A stretch of DNA of 64,000 bases from positions 30,689,001-30,753,000 of the forward strand of contig CM044877.1 of NCBI GenBank assembly GCA_024500155.1. Reading direction: 5' to 3'. Below are positions 11,256-21,846 of the stretch, piece by piece. This DNA is from Chenopodium formosanum. Its lineage: Eukaryota; Streptophyta; Magnoliopsida; Caryophyllales; Amaranthaceae. The notes under the pieces were generated by a model. That model saw only the letters and a list, made by a program, of their open reading frames with translations, did no database searches and was not told where the DNA came from. Numbering within the stretch: position 1 is the first letter of the stretch; every line of letters starts with the position of its first letter. The translations under genes and the position numbers were made by a program.

Positions 11256-11882
11256 ATGGCTACTAAGGAAGATATCGAGAACATCAACAAGACAATTGAA
11301 ATGTTGTCTAACATGATGCAAATACTCACTACTAGAGTCAACACGGTAGAGCAAGACAATCAGAACAGTGTCACTGCCGCTGCAATGGACAAGATTAAGG
11401 AACAGATGAGTAAGATTTCTGAAGAATTCACTTATGTGGAGCAACTTGTCGCCTCTTCGTCCATAAGGGACAAGCTTCCTGAGAAGTTTTCCACTGCTGA
11501 CATTCCCAAGTTCAAGCCTACTGATAATCCGCTTTTCCATTTGAAGGCTTTTTCTGCAACCATGGCTCTTAAGGGAGTAGATGTGACACTGTTCCCTACA
11601 GTTTTCCCTCTTTCCTTAGAGCACGCCTGTCAACAATGGTTTTACTCTTTGGAATCCAAGCATGTTGCGACCTGGGAGGATGTTGCTGAAAGCTTCATGA
11701 ATCGTTACAAGTGTAACATTCAAGCCAAGTCTTCTGAATGTGAACTCTCCCTTCTTAAACAGAAAGAAAATGAAGGCTTCACCATTTACTTAAGGAGATG
11801 GAGGGAAATAGCTTTACTCTTGGTGGATCCCCCAAAGGAAAAAGAGATGGGTTCGCTTGTTCAATGCCAATTTGACTCATAG
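11256..11882 (+). pseudogene. Element B gag, N-terminal part
   Basis: Translation from the ATG at 11256 gives a retrotransposon gag protein: an N-terminal coiled-coil-like stretch, then the capsid core with ALKGVDVTLFPTVFPLSL, WFYSLESKHVATWEDV and LRRWREIA. It matches C1 gag (ALKGVD, FPLSL, WYYGLD, TWEDV, GRWREKA) and is of Tat type. Gag forms the particle in which reverse transcription occurs. The frame ends at a stop at 11882 and resumes in another frame at about 11962, so a frameshift or small deletion breaks gag here. The ORF extends upstream to 11100, but homology and the lysine-rich MATKEDIENINK start favour 11256. Confidence 0.75.
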
Positions 11883-11961
11883 GTACAAGCAACACTAGAA
11901 GTTTCTACCTCTGAGTACCTTCGAAGCTGTATACGATATTGGAATCAATATCAAGGACGAA

Positions 11962-13911
11962 TTGATGAAGACTGCTGGTAGCAATAATAATAACAGCACT
12001 TGGAAAAACAAGAAGAACGACACTCCTTCTTCTTCGTCTTCCAAGCCCAATAATGCTACCAACAATATCATTATCAATGATGTGCTGGCCCTTAATGCTC
12101 CTCCTCAAATATTCCAAAGGCAAAAGAGGGTTTACACGCCTTTGGGAATGACTTATGATGCTGCTTTTGACCGTTTGCATGGTCAAGGACTGATTATGCC
12201 AATTGGACCATTTCCAGTACCTCAACTAGAGAATAGAACCGCTAGCTATCGCCCCAATGCGTATTGCAAGTTTCATCAAGGAAAGGGTCATAATACTGAG
12301 AAGTGTTGGAGGTTGAAGGATGCGATCCAAGACCTAATTGATGCTAATCAACTTTCTGTCCCTCCAGGGGGCAAGAAGCCTAACATTCAAACATGTCCTC
12401 TTTTTTATGCTTTGGTTATCATGGGAGATGAAGTCTCCTTTGATCCGTCAATACTCATTCAACCTTTGAATGAACCTCTGCCAGAAGTTGTATTTGTCTC
12501 GAGTTATGAAGAAGTGAATGGAATTTGGGATAATGATGATGAAGACGTCTATCTTAAGGTTATAGCATGTTCATCTCTTAGCACAAGTGAAGATGTTTGG
12601 GGAGACCTTGAGGTCAAGGTTCTCACTAGAAGTGGACGGTTGCAACAACCTAGTCCACCTCCACCGCAATCACATCCAATAGTTGATCCCATCGACCCTG
12701 TGAACAACGATGTGGTCAAACAATTACAAAAGACCAAGGTGGAAATGAATGTATGGAAGCTTTTGGCCACCTCTCACGAGCATCGAAAGGCTGTGATGAT
12801 TGCTCTGGTGAAAATAGGAGTTGATGATGATATGACTCCTCAAGGACTAGTCAACTTTCTCACCACTGAGTTGCCAAGTACTAACAATTTGATTTCCTTT
12901 TCTGACAAGCATCTGCCCCCGGAAGGGGACCAACATAACAAGTCCTTACACCTCACTGTGGTGTGTAGGCATATGAATGTTCCTATGAGCCTGGTTGATA
13001 ACGGCTCTACAATCAACGTATGCCCACTCCGCACTACAAAGAAGTTGGGCATAAAGAATGAAAAACTGACTCCCTCTACTCAGGGGATTCACGCTTATGA
13101 TAATACTTGCCGTCAAGCCGTGGGTACTATCATACTAAACATAACTACTGGAGCCATTGAACATCGCACCAAGTTTCAGGTGGTGGACATTAAGGCTTCT
13201 TTCAATCTGTTATTAGGACGTCCTTGGCTTCATGAGCTAAAGGTGATCCCATCGTCGTTGCACCAGAAAGTGAAAGCCATAGTTAGAGGGGTTCCAATTA
13301 TTGTTGATGCCTCTCCCATGCGCATTCAAGTAATCGACACTCCTATCGTCCATGTCGAACATGACGAAGAAGATGAAGATCTTTGGGGGTTTTCACTCGA
13401 TGATGTTCTCATGATAGAAGAAGAGGAGAAGTGACATCTCAACTTCGATCCCTATTCAAACACCAATATTAACGTCATTTTGAAGAAGCAAGGACATTTC
13501 TCTAGAATGACCCTCGGACTTAAAAAGAAAATGGCTGAACTTTGGGGCCATCCCGGTGCACTCAAGAAAGATACCTTTGGCTTGGGATTCAAGCCAACAA
13601 AAGAAGATGTGAAACAAGCCCTTTTGAAAATGAAGGCTCGCAATAACACTCGAATCATGAAGAAAGAAATGGCCATGGATCCATATCCATTCACCCTCAA
13701 TGGCCAGTACATCAAAGAAGGAGAAGACTTCCCATGCTATAAATTCCCTAAGCCTTTAGTCCACGATGGGAAGCGTGAACCAGGATTCGAGATGTTCCTC
13801 AATTGTGACTATGTCGATGAAGGCGAAAAGCTCTTCACAACTGAGAACCCACCTAGCCCAAGCTCTGATGATCTAGGCATTAACCTTCTTTTTGGAATGG
13901 AGAAGAATTAA
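11962..13911 (+). pseudogene. Element B gag C-terminus and aspartic protease
   Basis: The first part carries a zinc knuckle of the Tat form, YCKFHQGKGHNTEKC (CX2HX4HX4C), near 12260-12305. The protease follows, with VDNGSTINVCPL around 12990-13030 and LLGRPWLHELKVIPSSLHQ at about 13213-13270. DNGS replaces the common DTGA-type active site and is normal for this lineage; C1 has the same. A stop at 13432-13434 separates this from a continuing frame at 13480-13911, which encodes an ordinary gag-pol linker (YPFTLNGQYIKEGEDFPCY) also present in C1 and C2. Inactive as it stands because of the stops. Confidence 0.75.
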
Positions 13912-14508
13912 TCTAAGCCTGTCTGCAATGATAATTCCGAGCTCATTCAAGCTGTTATAACAAACAAGGATTTTGACCCCTCTGAGTTAATCGTCCAAGC
14001 TGATAAAATTTCAAAGGGATGGCGCAAGACATTGAGGATCACTACGCCAAGCAGACAGAAGTTGGAAATAACCACTGGCGAAGGTCCTATGTTTGATGAG
14101 TTTGAGTCGTCTGGGTCCGAGTCCGAGTCTGAGTCTAAGTTTGTGGACGAGTCCTTAGAGTCTGAGGTCGACCCTCTTTCTGCTATAGAGTCCAATCCTG
14201 AGGCTCTTGTTGAGTCTTCCCTTTCCGGTGAGGTCGCAGCTGACCTTGCCCTTCTCGATGTATTGACCGACGAATTCAATAAGATGAGTACCTTTGCTTT
14301 CGATGCGTGTCATTCCCCTAGCCCTGATTAATATTGCTTTGCTAATGATAAAAATGACAAAGAAATAATAAAATCAATGGAAGAATATAAAAATAAAACA
14401 GCAGTTATCGAAGATACAGAAATAGTTAATATTTCCAATGATACAACTATTAAAGAAGTAAAAATTTGATTAACACTAAGTCAAGACGAACGCAAAGAGC
14501 TAGTTAAC
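13912..14508 (+). pseudogene. Gag-pol linker region of element B
   Basis: Between protease and RT lies an acidic, Ser/Glu-rich segment (14032-14331, with SESESES) and then TIKEVKI-like sequence up to the RT start. The corresponding part of C1 is at 24916-25302 (EVKIGLTLNPEERSTLI). Stops at 13909-13911, 14329-14331 and near 14467 interrupt it. No domain is recognised. Confidence 0.5.
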
Positions 14509-15610
14509 TTGCTTAGTGAATTTGTTGATGTATTTGCTTGGTCATACCAAGATATGCCAAGAATTGACAGGGATATAGCTCAGCATACGATACCACTCAT
14601 TCCAGGTATGAAGCCTGTCAAACAAAAGTTGCGCCATATGAAACCGGATGTGGCTCTCAAAATCAAAGAAGAAATCAGAAAGCAATTGGCCGTAGGTTTC
14701 ATCAAAGTATCCAAGTATCCAGAGTGGATAGCAAATGTGGTTCCAGTTCCAAAGAAGGATGGAAGGGTCAGAACTCATAATGTGTGTTGATTACAGGGAC
14801 CTCAATAAGGCAAGCCCAAAAGATAGGTTCCCTCTACCTCACATTAACATTCTGGTCGATAACACAACAAACCATGCACTCCTATTGTTCATGGACGGCT
14901 ACGCCGGATATAATCAAGTATTAATGGCCGAAGAAGATATGGAGAAAACCACATTCATCACACAATGGGGCACATATTGCTATACGGTAATGCCATTCGG
15001 GTTGAAAAACGTGGGTTCCACCTACCAAAGAGTAGCCACAGCATTGTTACATGATATGATGCACAAAGAGGTGGAGGTCTATGTCGATGATATGATTGTT
15101 AAGTCTAAGGAACGCCCAGGCCACATCATTGCACTTCGCAAGTTCTTTAAAAGACTCCGTAAGTACAACATGAGATTAAATCCAATAAAGTGTGCATTCG
15201 AAGTCACGTCAGGAAAATTACTTGGATATGTGATCAGTTCTCGAGGGATTGAAATAGATCCCACAAAAGTCAAAGTGATCATGGCCATGCCATCACCCAA
15301 GAATGAGAAGGAAATTCGAGGTTTCATTGGAAGGTTGCAATATGTAAGTAGGTTCATATCAAAACTCACGGCGATATGTGAACCTATATTTAAGAAGCTT
15401 AAGAAAAATGTCCCAATCACATGGGATGATGATTTCCAAAAAGCCTTCGGAAAAATCAAAGAATACCTGGCAAACCCACCTCTGCTAGCGCCAGCAATAC
15501 CTGACTTTCCTCTTCGACTCTACCTTACGGTCACAAGAGAAAACGATGGGAGCAATGCTAGCACAAGAGATCAAAAGCAAGAGAATGAGCAAGAATTTTC
15601 AAGGATATGA
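14509..15610 (+). pseudogene. Element B reverse transcriptase
   Basis: The fragment 14509-14790 begins with the RT fingers (FVDVFAWSYQDMP, KLRHMKPDVALKIKEEI). After a frameshift near 14775 the frame 14735-15610 continues with CVDYRDLNKASPKDRFPLPH, FMDGYAGYNQ, MPFGLKN and the catalytic EVYVDDMIVKS at about 15079-15111, then the thumb (PSPKNEKEIRGFIGRLQYVSRF). RT copies element RNA into DNA. The YVDD box is intact, but the frameshift and the loss of frame after 15540 make the polyprotein non-functional. Confidence 0.8.
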
Positions 15611-16270
15611 GACGCGATACACGCCGCTTGAAAAGTTGTGTCTCAAACTTGTGTGAGCCGCACAGAAACTAAGACATTATATGCTCACCCATACAGTGCA
15701 TGTCATGTCCAAGATGGATCCTCTCAAAAAACTTATTCGAAAAAGCAACACTCAATGGCAGATTATCAAGGTGGATAGTCAATCTTGCTCAGTTTGACTT
15801 GAAATTTATACCACAAAAAGCCATCAAAGGTTCTGCGGTTTCTGACTTCTTAGCAGACTTTCCGCTAGAAGAAGTTGAGAAAGAAGAAGATGAGTACGAT
15901 TTCCCTGACGAGGATTTACTCATGACCGAAGATGATAGCTGGACACTCTATTTCGATGGAGCTTCAAACCCAAAAGTTTTTGGTGTAGGAGTCTTGCTTG
16001 TATCACCCAATGAAGAGCATATCCCAATTTCCATGAAACTCGACTTTGATGTCACCAACAATGCCGCAGAATATGAAGCATGTATATTGGGATTAGAAAC
16101 AGTTGTCGCCTTAGGAATTAAGAAGCTCAGAATATACGGTGATTCTTCACTAATCATTAACCAAATCTCCAAGAGATGGAAGGTGAGGAGTGAAAGTCTC
16201 GCTACGTATATACGTACTTGCCTATAGAAGAAAAACCAGTTCGCCGACGCACTAGCTAAATTAGCATCAC
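15611..16270 (+). pseudogene. Element B double RNase H region
   Basis: A connection or first RNase H remnant (PLEKLCLKL-like sequence near 15630, then FEKATLNGRLSRWIVNLAQFDLKFIP and GSAVSDFLADFP) is followed by a second, archaeal-type RNase H: TLYFDGASNPKVFGVG, NNAAEYEACILGLE, YGDSSLIINQIS, and after a stop at 16226 KNQFADALAKLASL. Tat elements are known to have gained such a second RNase H, and it supports the lineage call. Stops near 15655 and 16226 interrupt the frame. Confidence 0.75.
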
Positions 16271-16971
16271 TGTGCAAATTCCAACAGACACAATCAGAAT
16301 GTCGTTGACCATAGAAAGAAGATATGAACTGGCTTATGTTCACGCACTTGATGATGAACAGGAACCACAAGAAGAAGATGAAGAGCCATGGTATACAGAT
16401 ATCCTTAACTACGTGACAAGAGGAGAATACCCTCCTAATATTGATAAAAAGGGCACGCCGTGCTTTGAGGCTCTTGGCCTCACAGTATGTGCTCATCAGG
16501 GGAGAACTCCACAAGAGGACTGCAATAGGGAGAAATCTCTTATGCATAGCCAAGAAAGAAGCACGCATAACCACGGAAAACCTTCATGCCGGTATATGTG
16601 GAACGCACATGAATGCGAAGATGTTAGTCCAAGAGATTCAACGACAAGGTTATTATTGGACTACTATGGAGAAAGATTGTCACAAATACGTCAAGAAATG
16701 TATGAAGTGTCAAGTCTACGCAAATTTACAGCACGTTCCACCTTCATTTCTCTACACATATACTTCTCCATGGCCTTTCTCTACTTGGGGCATCGACATC
16801 ATTGGAAAGATAATGCCATCAGGACAAGGGGGGCATGAATTCATCCTCGTAGCAATCGACTATTTCACCAAATGGGTCGAAGCTGCCTCCTATGCTAAGC
16901 TAACGGCGAAACACGTAGCTCAATTCATTGAGAAAAATATCATATGCCGCTATGGGGTACTCATGAGATGA
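16271..16971 (+). pseudogene. Element B integrase, truncated after the first catalytic Asp
   Basis: The ORF 16441-16971 has the zinc-binding end (NLHAGICGTHMNAKM, CHKYVKKCMKCQ) and the first part of the catalytic core (WGIDIIGKIMPSG, VAIDYFTKWVEA). It ends abruptly at FIEKNIICRYGVLMR. The second catalytic Asp, the Glu and the C-terminal domain, all present in the C1 homologue, are missing. Directly downstream is intron sequence of the antisense gene, so a deletion joined the two at about 16968-17000. Such an integrase cannot be active. Confidence 0.8.
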
Positions 16972-17006
16972 TCAGTGAAAAAAAATGCAGATTCCACCAT
17001 GAAACG

Positions 17007-17068
17007 ACAGAATTCACCGTGTCACGACAGAAGGCCACCGTGACACGGTGCCTATTTTGTGTCACGGG
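17007..17068. repeat. B-family dyad array in intron 1 of the antisense DUF7745-like gene
   Basis: Three sites (CCGTGTCACGA, CCGTGACACGG, GTGTCACGG) lie just past the donor of the minus-strand exon that ends at 17092. Element C1 has a C-type array at the same place in its homologous gene (5361-5475). Confidence 0.65.
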
Positions 17069-17091
17069 GGCTACTCGGAGATTGTTTTTAC

Positions 17092-17707
17092 CTGCAGCAG
17101 TACTAGAGAGCCCTTCCTGATGGATTTTCGGTCAGCTTTTGCTTCGTCAAGGCCACGAAATGTTTCTCCAAGGCATAGGAGACCTCCCAGATTCAACATG
17201 TTCAAGCACAGATGCTAGACAAGCATGTCCTACCCTACCATTTGCAAATAACAACTTGCTAAACATGCAAAAAATATATGCCCTTCTACAATATACATGA
17301 TAAGACTCAAAGACAGGGCGATTGAAATATAAATTTGCAAGTTTTTCTAAGTCTACCTCATTACCACACACAATTCTATTTAAATCTGGATCTGTTAGAT
17401 TCAGATGGCGTTCAAAGTCTTGGTAATAATACTTACATAGGGTAGGCATGGCAATAAGATTTCCGGTAGGTAATCCAAAGATGGCACCGAATTCCTCCGG
17501 CAGGGGGCAGATCTCATCGTAATCAAATTTAAAACAATGTGTTTCTAGACTCCAATAATCTAAGGCTGCCTTAAGAAAATCATGTTCAATCGCTACATGC
17601 CTCAGGGCTAGTAAACCCCTGACATGAAACAATTCTAACTCTCTTTTGTCAGCATTGGTCAAAGAATAAGACCAGTCGCGCAATGTATTATCAAAATTCT
17701 GAGACAT
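17092..17707 (-). pseudogene. Antisense DUF7745-like gene of element B, exon 1
   Basis: From the ATG at 17707-17705 the minus strand is open to 17147. The protein includes LFHVRGLLALRHVAIEHDFL, DYWSLETHCFKFDYDEI, LPEEFGAIFGLPTGN, YCRRAYIFCMFSKLL and SVLEHVESGRSPMP. After a one-base frameshift near 17165 the homology continues (LGETFRGLDEAKADRK, SLVLLQ) to a GTAAAA donor at 17091, matching the C1 exon end at 5333 (SPLLLH). It resembles plant DUF7745 proteins from retrotransposons. It is antisense to B pol. The second exon is lost in the deletion that also truncated the integrase. Function unknown. Confidence 0.68.
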
Positions 17708-17777
17708 TATTATTGAAATACGAAATTCTACTTATTTTGTGTTTCGTAATTATGCATATCACAAATATACTGGTCCA

Positions 17778-17955
17778 ATTTTATAGCAAAAACGCTTGGA
17801 ACTACTCCGAATCTATCTTTCTATACGCGTAAACCTCACCGTTGAAGAATACGCGCCCCGTGACACGGGAATTCCCACCGTGTCACGGGAATTTTTCCAC
17901 GACACGGCAGAATTTGCCGTTACACGGTGTACAGTGCCGTGTCGCGGCACCCACG
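17778..17955 (-). promoter_or_regulatory. Promoter of the B antisense gene: TATA box plus B-type dyad array
   Basis: Read on the minus strand, an array of CCGTG-T-CACGG sites (17955 to 17857) is followed about 70 bp downstream by CTATAAAAT (17786-17778) and then, 70 bp further, by the ATG at 17707. The order array, TATA, leader, ATG is the same as for the C1 gene at 4462-4702. Confidence 0.6.
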
Positions 17956-17959
17956 CGTT

Positions 17960-18428
17960 TTCTTTTTTTTATCCTTTTCTAGTATCTATCTGGATTTTTT
18001 TATTGTTTTATCTTCACCGTTTATTTTTTTCTGTTTTTCGAGAGTTTCATCCCTCCAATATTTTTATTTTTTATTGTTATCATTTTATTTTTTCTTTTCT
18101 TTTACTCATCTTTATTATTTATTTATTTTATTTTATTATTGGGGGAAGTTATAAACCTCGTCCTGTTTCAAAACATATTTATTTTGGAGTAGTTGTAAGA
18201 CTTTTTCATATTTTTCTTTTCTTTTTATTTCTTTTCTTTTGGGGAAGGTCGGTACCCTCCACTTACTCCACTTATGTTTTTTTTAACTACACAATCACAC
18301 ACAATTAGTCTCAAGCACACACTAACACAGATTAATAAATACATAAAATGTGAATAATGTAAAAAATGAGTCATAATAAATAACCAACGTCAAGTGTCAT
18401 CACAGTATGTACAAATAAAGACCCTCGG
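17960..18428. other. AT-rich, pyrimidine-rich spacer in the antisense cassette of B
   Basis: About 470 bp dominated by T-rich runs (TTTTATTT, TTTCTTTT) on the plus strand, i.e. purine-rich on the coding strand of the antisense genes. It occupies the same relative place (between the PMD gene end and the array of the next gene) as the homopurine tract of C1 and C2. No gene seen. Confidence 0.55.
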
Positions 18429-19161
18429 TCAAATATCTGCAGAACTAGAAGAGTTAGGATCAACGTCATCTCCAGCCTGTGAATATGGGAACGGTGAGCC
18501 AAAGAGTCCCGCCATCATCCCATTACGAGGAGTAGTATCCCTACTAGTCCCTATAACTCCAGTAGCAGTCAAACTCAAAGCAGGACCCGTCCAACTGGCA
18601 AACAGTGTAGAATGACTCAAAGAAACAGGAATTGTATGTGGAGGCATCGTCCCATACACTGGAACTGAAAATAAGCCCGACACTGGTGGAGGAACCCCAG
18701 ACGATGGAGCTGAATATAATCCAGGATCCACGAGAGTGATAACTAGCATGAACTCAGGCTGTGAAAACGATTGTCGCTGCCACTTACCCTGACCCTGAAG
18801 GCGCTGGGAAGACTGAGGCTGCTGCCACTGAGCCTCCTGAAACGGCTGAGAAATCTGAGGCTCCCGCTGAGACTGAGAATGCCGATGAACCTCAGGAGAT
18901 CGTCTACCACGACTAGGCTCTCCCTCGTCCGAGCCTTTATGCCTCGAGCGCGAGCGGGACCTCCGTTGCTTCTGAAGGATACAAAATCAAAAGACGTCAA
19001 CAATGCAAAATAAAACAAATGGTAGAAATGGGAAAAAGTGAACTTACCTCAAGAACATCGCTAGAAATGCTTCGACAACTCGCACCACGCCGAAGCTTGA
19101 TGATGCAGTACTTCAGAGCGTCAACCAGCTTCATGAATCCCATCATCTCCGGGCGGGTAGG
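18429..19161 (-). pseudogene. Last two exons of a PMD-type antisense gene in element B
   Basis: On the minus strand an acceptor CTCAG precedes an exon 19161-19048 (38 codons; RPEMMGFMKLVDALKYCII, LRRGASCRS) with a GTAAGT donor, then a second exon 18971-18429 (180 codons and stop). The first aligns in length, phase and residues with exon 6 of the C1/C2 PMD genes (PREIVNGMVRTL, YRRALVTLSC). The second is a long Arg/Ser, Gln and Pro-rich tail (RRSRSRSRHKG at its start), where C2 has only a three-residue tail. Exons 1-5 with the PMD domain are absent; 19162-19320 shows nothing clear. The homology is my inference from a short alignment. Confidence 0.5.
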
Positions 19162-19320
19162 CTGAGAACAAAACAAAGATACACTGGTGCCAGATACGTA
19201 TTCTGCAGGTATCGACGTATACAGAGTGATTTAGGATCACAGAACGTCTTAAATCATTCTCCGTCCCTATCGGCTACTTTGACTTTCGTTTTCGAAACTG
19301 ACGTTTCTACAAACTCAGTC

Positions 19321-19334
19321 AAAGTGGGGGCTTC
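19321..19334 (+). promoter_or_regulatory. Polypurine tract of element B
   Basis: AAAGTGGGGGCTTC lies directly before the TGTAGACACC start of the 3' LTR. Element C has a closely similar tract on the minus strand next to the shared LTR (about 30926-30912), supporting the relationship of the two families. Confidence 0.8.
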
Positions 19335-20988
19335 TGTAGACACCTAAAAACGTCTCCCCAAAACCAAACTCGGTGATGAACAACCTTTCACTGCCACTAT
19401 TGGTCAGGTTCAGTATTTAATCCTGAGAGTGCTTAAAAAATTGTGTTTAATTAAATTCATTTTTTTTAATAGTCCATGGATCAGTCTTGATGTTTGGTCA
19501 AAGCATTAATTTTTTAATTTCAGCCCAAACAATTTTTATTTTTTTATTTTATTATTTATTTTGGCCCAAACCTTTTATTTTATTTACTTACTTTCTTATT
19601 TTAGCCCAAATAATAATAATCAGAAATGGCCAGGAATTATCAATCAGCACTTAAACTGCTGAACGAAATTAGGTTTAAAAATGAATTTAGATGGAAAAAC
19701 AGACAAAAAATTCCCGCGTCACGGCAATAGTCCACCGTGTCACAGGAAACAATCCCGTCTGACGATGGGATTTCCCGTGACACGGGAAACCTGCTTTGAC
19801 ACGGGAGTTTCCGTTCCGTTCTACGTAAACCCTTCACGCGTCTTATTCCTCGTACCCTAAAATATCTCCCGCGTCACACAACTGTTCACCGCGTCACGGG
19901 AATTTTCCCGTTTGACGGTGGAAATTCCCGTGTCACGGTATACTATTTTAGGGTTTTTTCATCATTTTAGGGTTCCATGTATTCCCTTAGCGCATTTTTT
20001 CTATAAATACCCCTCATTTCAGATGTATGGGACATCAATTAATTCTCTATTTTTCTCTCTTCTATGCTCTAGCCTAAACACTAGCCTACCCTTTTTCTTT
20101 CAAAATTCCTTCTTCAAGCACTCCAAGGAGTCTGTACTTTACTCGTGGTTCTGTCCTTAAGCCAAGGCGTGAAAGGTAGAACTGTTTGAGGGTTTGGCCC
20201 CAAATCAACTCTACTTTATTTAATTTAATTTAATTATTGTTCTATTATTATTTCCTTGAAGTTACTAACTCATTTATTATTATGTAGTTGCAAGCAAACA
20301 GAATCAAAGTAAGAATTATGTTCCTTTTATTTCTATTATTTTTCTAACGATTTTTTATTGTTGGAATTATTGTTAAATTGCTTCCAATATTAATGTTATT
20401 CTATTATGTTTAATGATCATTGTATTGCATGTTTAAAGGGAATATGTAATTGAAAATCACGCCTAATATGATAATTTGGACAACCGGTTTAGGACCCTTT
20501 TTAATCTTGTTGTTTAATCAAGTGATCATTAATATTTTAGAATAATGTGTTGCATTAGTATTAAACAAATTTAGCCTAATAATAGATTGGAGCAAATTGA
20601 ATATTTTGTTTGTATGCCTTTGAGATCGCAGGAATCACTTATCACTATAAGAATCGAGTAGAGGCCAATACGGGCGAATGTGACTCCATGACTCACTTCG
20701 TACGATCATCCCCGATCATCCTTTCGTGGTTCCGAACCATATGGAGTTAGTAATCTCATGGATTATGAATGGGGTGTAACCTTCACGGGTCAATCGTTGT
20801 TGCCTTCGTTGTCCCTTATTCGTGGTTGCCTTTTATGATCCGTGAATGGTTTACAAGTTCCTTAAAAACTTGTTGGCGGCTCCCTAATTTCCTTGTCCCT
20901 AATCGTATATGTCAATTCCCACTTCCTATGAGTGCCAAGCATATTCACCACATGCTTTAATGTAGGCGCACTTCGAACAACGCCTACA
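19335..20988 (+). mobile_element. 3' LTR of element B
   Basis: Begins TGTAGACACC, ends CGCCTACA, about 1.65 kb; collinear with 6191-7869. It is followed at once by GTAGG (20989-20993), the right copy of the target duplication, and then by C1. The U3 dyad array spans 19716-19938 and the TATA box TATAAATAC starts at about 20002. Confidence 0.88.
19716..20010 (+). promoter_or_regulatory. U3 promoter of the B 3' LTR: dyad array plus TATA box
   Basis: Dyad sites of the CCGTG-T-CACGG type occur through 19938, the TATA box (CTATAAATACC) about 64 bp further. Several sites differ from the upstream LTR copy by C-to-T or G-to-A changes, typical of decay of methylated CpG or CNG sites. Confidence 0.65.
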
Positions 20989-20993
20989 GTAGG

Positions 20994-21846
20994 GGAAAGC
21001 TCCAAGGTTTCTGAAAATGTTGCGATGCTACTCCTCCATCATCTGTGACAATCGAGGACATAGTAAAACCTTAGAGTATTACACAATTTTACTATTAGTT
21101 TGTTGTTAAATAGAGTGTAATCACGACTATGTTTTTTTTTCCGTTTACTATCTAATTCAATAATGTCTATCTTTTGAATTTTGAATGAAATAAAACGAGC
21201 TTTATATTTCTATATTTTGATATGATCGCATCATAAAGATTTCCTACGTATTCGCATTACGAAATCAGGTCTTTGCGTAGTTCTATTTTTTTATATTATT
21301 ATATATATATTTTTTTTTCTTTAATCTCTTAGATAGACATTAAATGAAAAAATTAATCAAACCTTGTTTAAAAGAATTAAATCAAAGTTTAATTTTATTT
21401 TCCGAGTATATGTTATATTTAAGAAACACTCTCTTTTTATCATAAGTAGAAATCGCAACTTCATTCAAACGCAAAAAATCGGGTTCGCAATTCGTCATCA
21501 GGTGGCGAGCGCAACTTCTGGAGTTGCGCGAGCATGTCGCGCGCATTGAAATTAGATGCGCGTGACATCTGCGTGCAAATATTCCACTTGCGCGCGACAC
21601 CTGTGCTACGAATGTCTCGAAAAAAATTATTTTAAAAATTTGTATTATTACCCCCCCCCCAAGTGTTAAGATGTTTTAATAATGTTCGAAAAATTTGAAC
21701 ACTTAAACGGTTTATTATTTCTAAATTACCCCCTCAAAGTGTTATGTATTTTACCGTGTTATTCCGTAAAATGCATAACACTTAGAATCTTTTAATTGAA
21801 TGCTAATTAAAGTTGGTTGTATGAGTGAGTAAGTTTTATCCGGATT
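20994..21846. other. C1 non-coding stretch between integrase and the antisense gene end
   Basis: About 850 bp with no coding sequence, AT-rich, containing the dyad array 21501-21602, a C11 run at about 21651-21661 and a repeated AAGTGTTA motif. It is where the 3' ends of the sense pol and the antisense DUF7745-like gene converge. Confidence 0.55.
21501..21602. repeat. C-family dyad array between integrase and antisense gene
   Basis: Contains GCGCAACTTCTGGAGTTGCGC (best read as arms GCGCAACTTC and GAGTTGCGC), then GTCGCGCGCA and CTTGCGCGCGACACCTG. Duplicated at 8386-8482. Confidence 0.7.

Larger units (their letters stand above)
9652..20988 (+). mobile_element. Element B (Tat-like LTR retrotransposon), truncated 5' LTR
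   Basis: Order on the plus strand: LTR stub 9652-9781, PBS 9785-9802, leader with two dyad arrays, gag 11256, protease, RT, two RNase H domains, truncated integrase ending 16971, antisense genes 17092-19161, PPT 19321-19334 and 3' LTR 19335-20988. Target duplication GTAGG follows at 20989. The CX2HX4HX4C gag knuckle, the DNGS protease and the second (archaeal-type) RNase H place it in the Tat lineage. Multiple stops and frameshifts make it non-coding as it stands. Confidence 0.85.
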
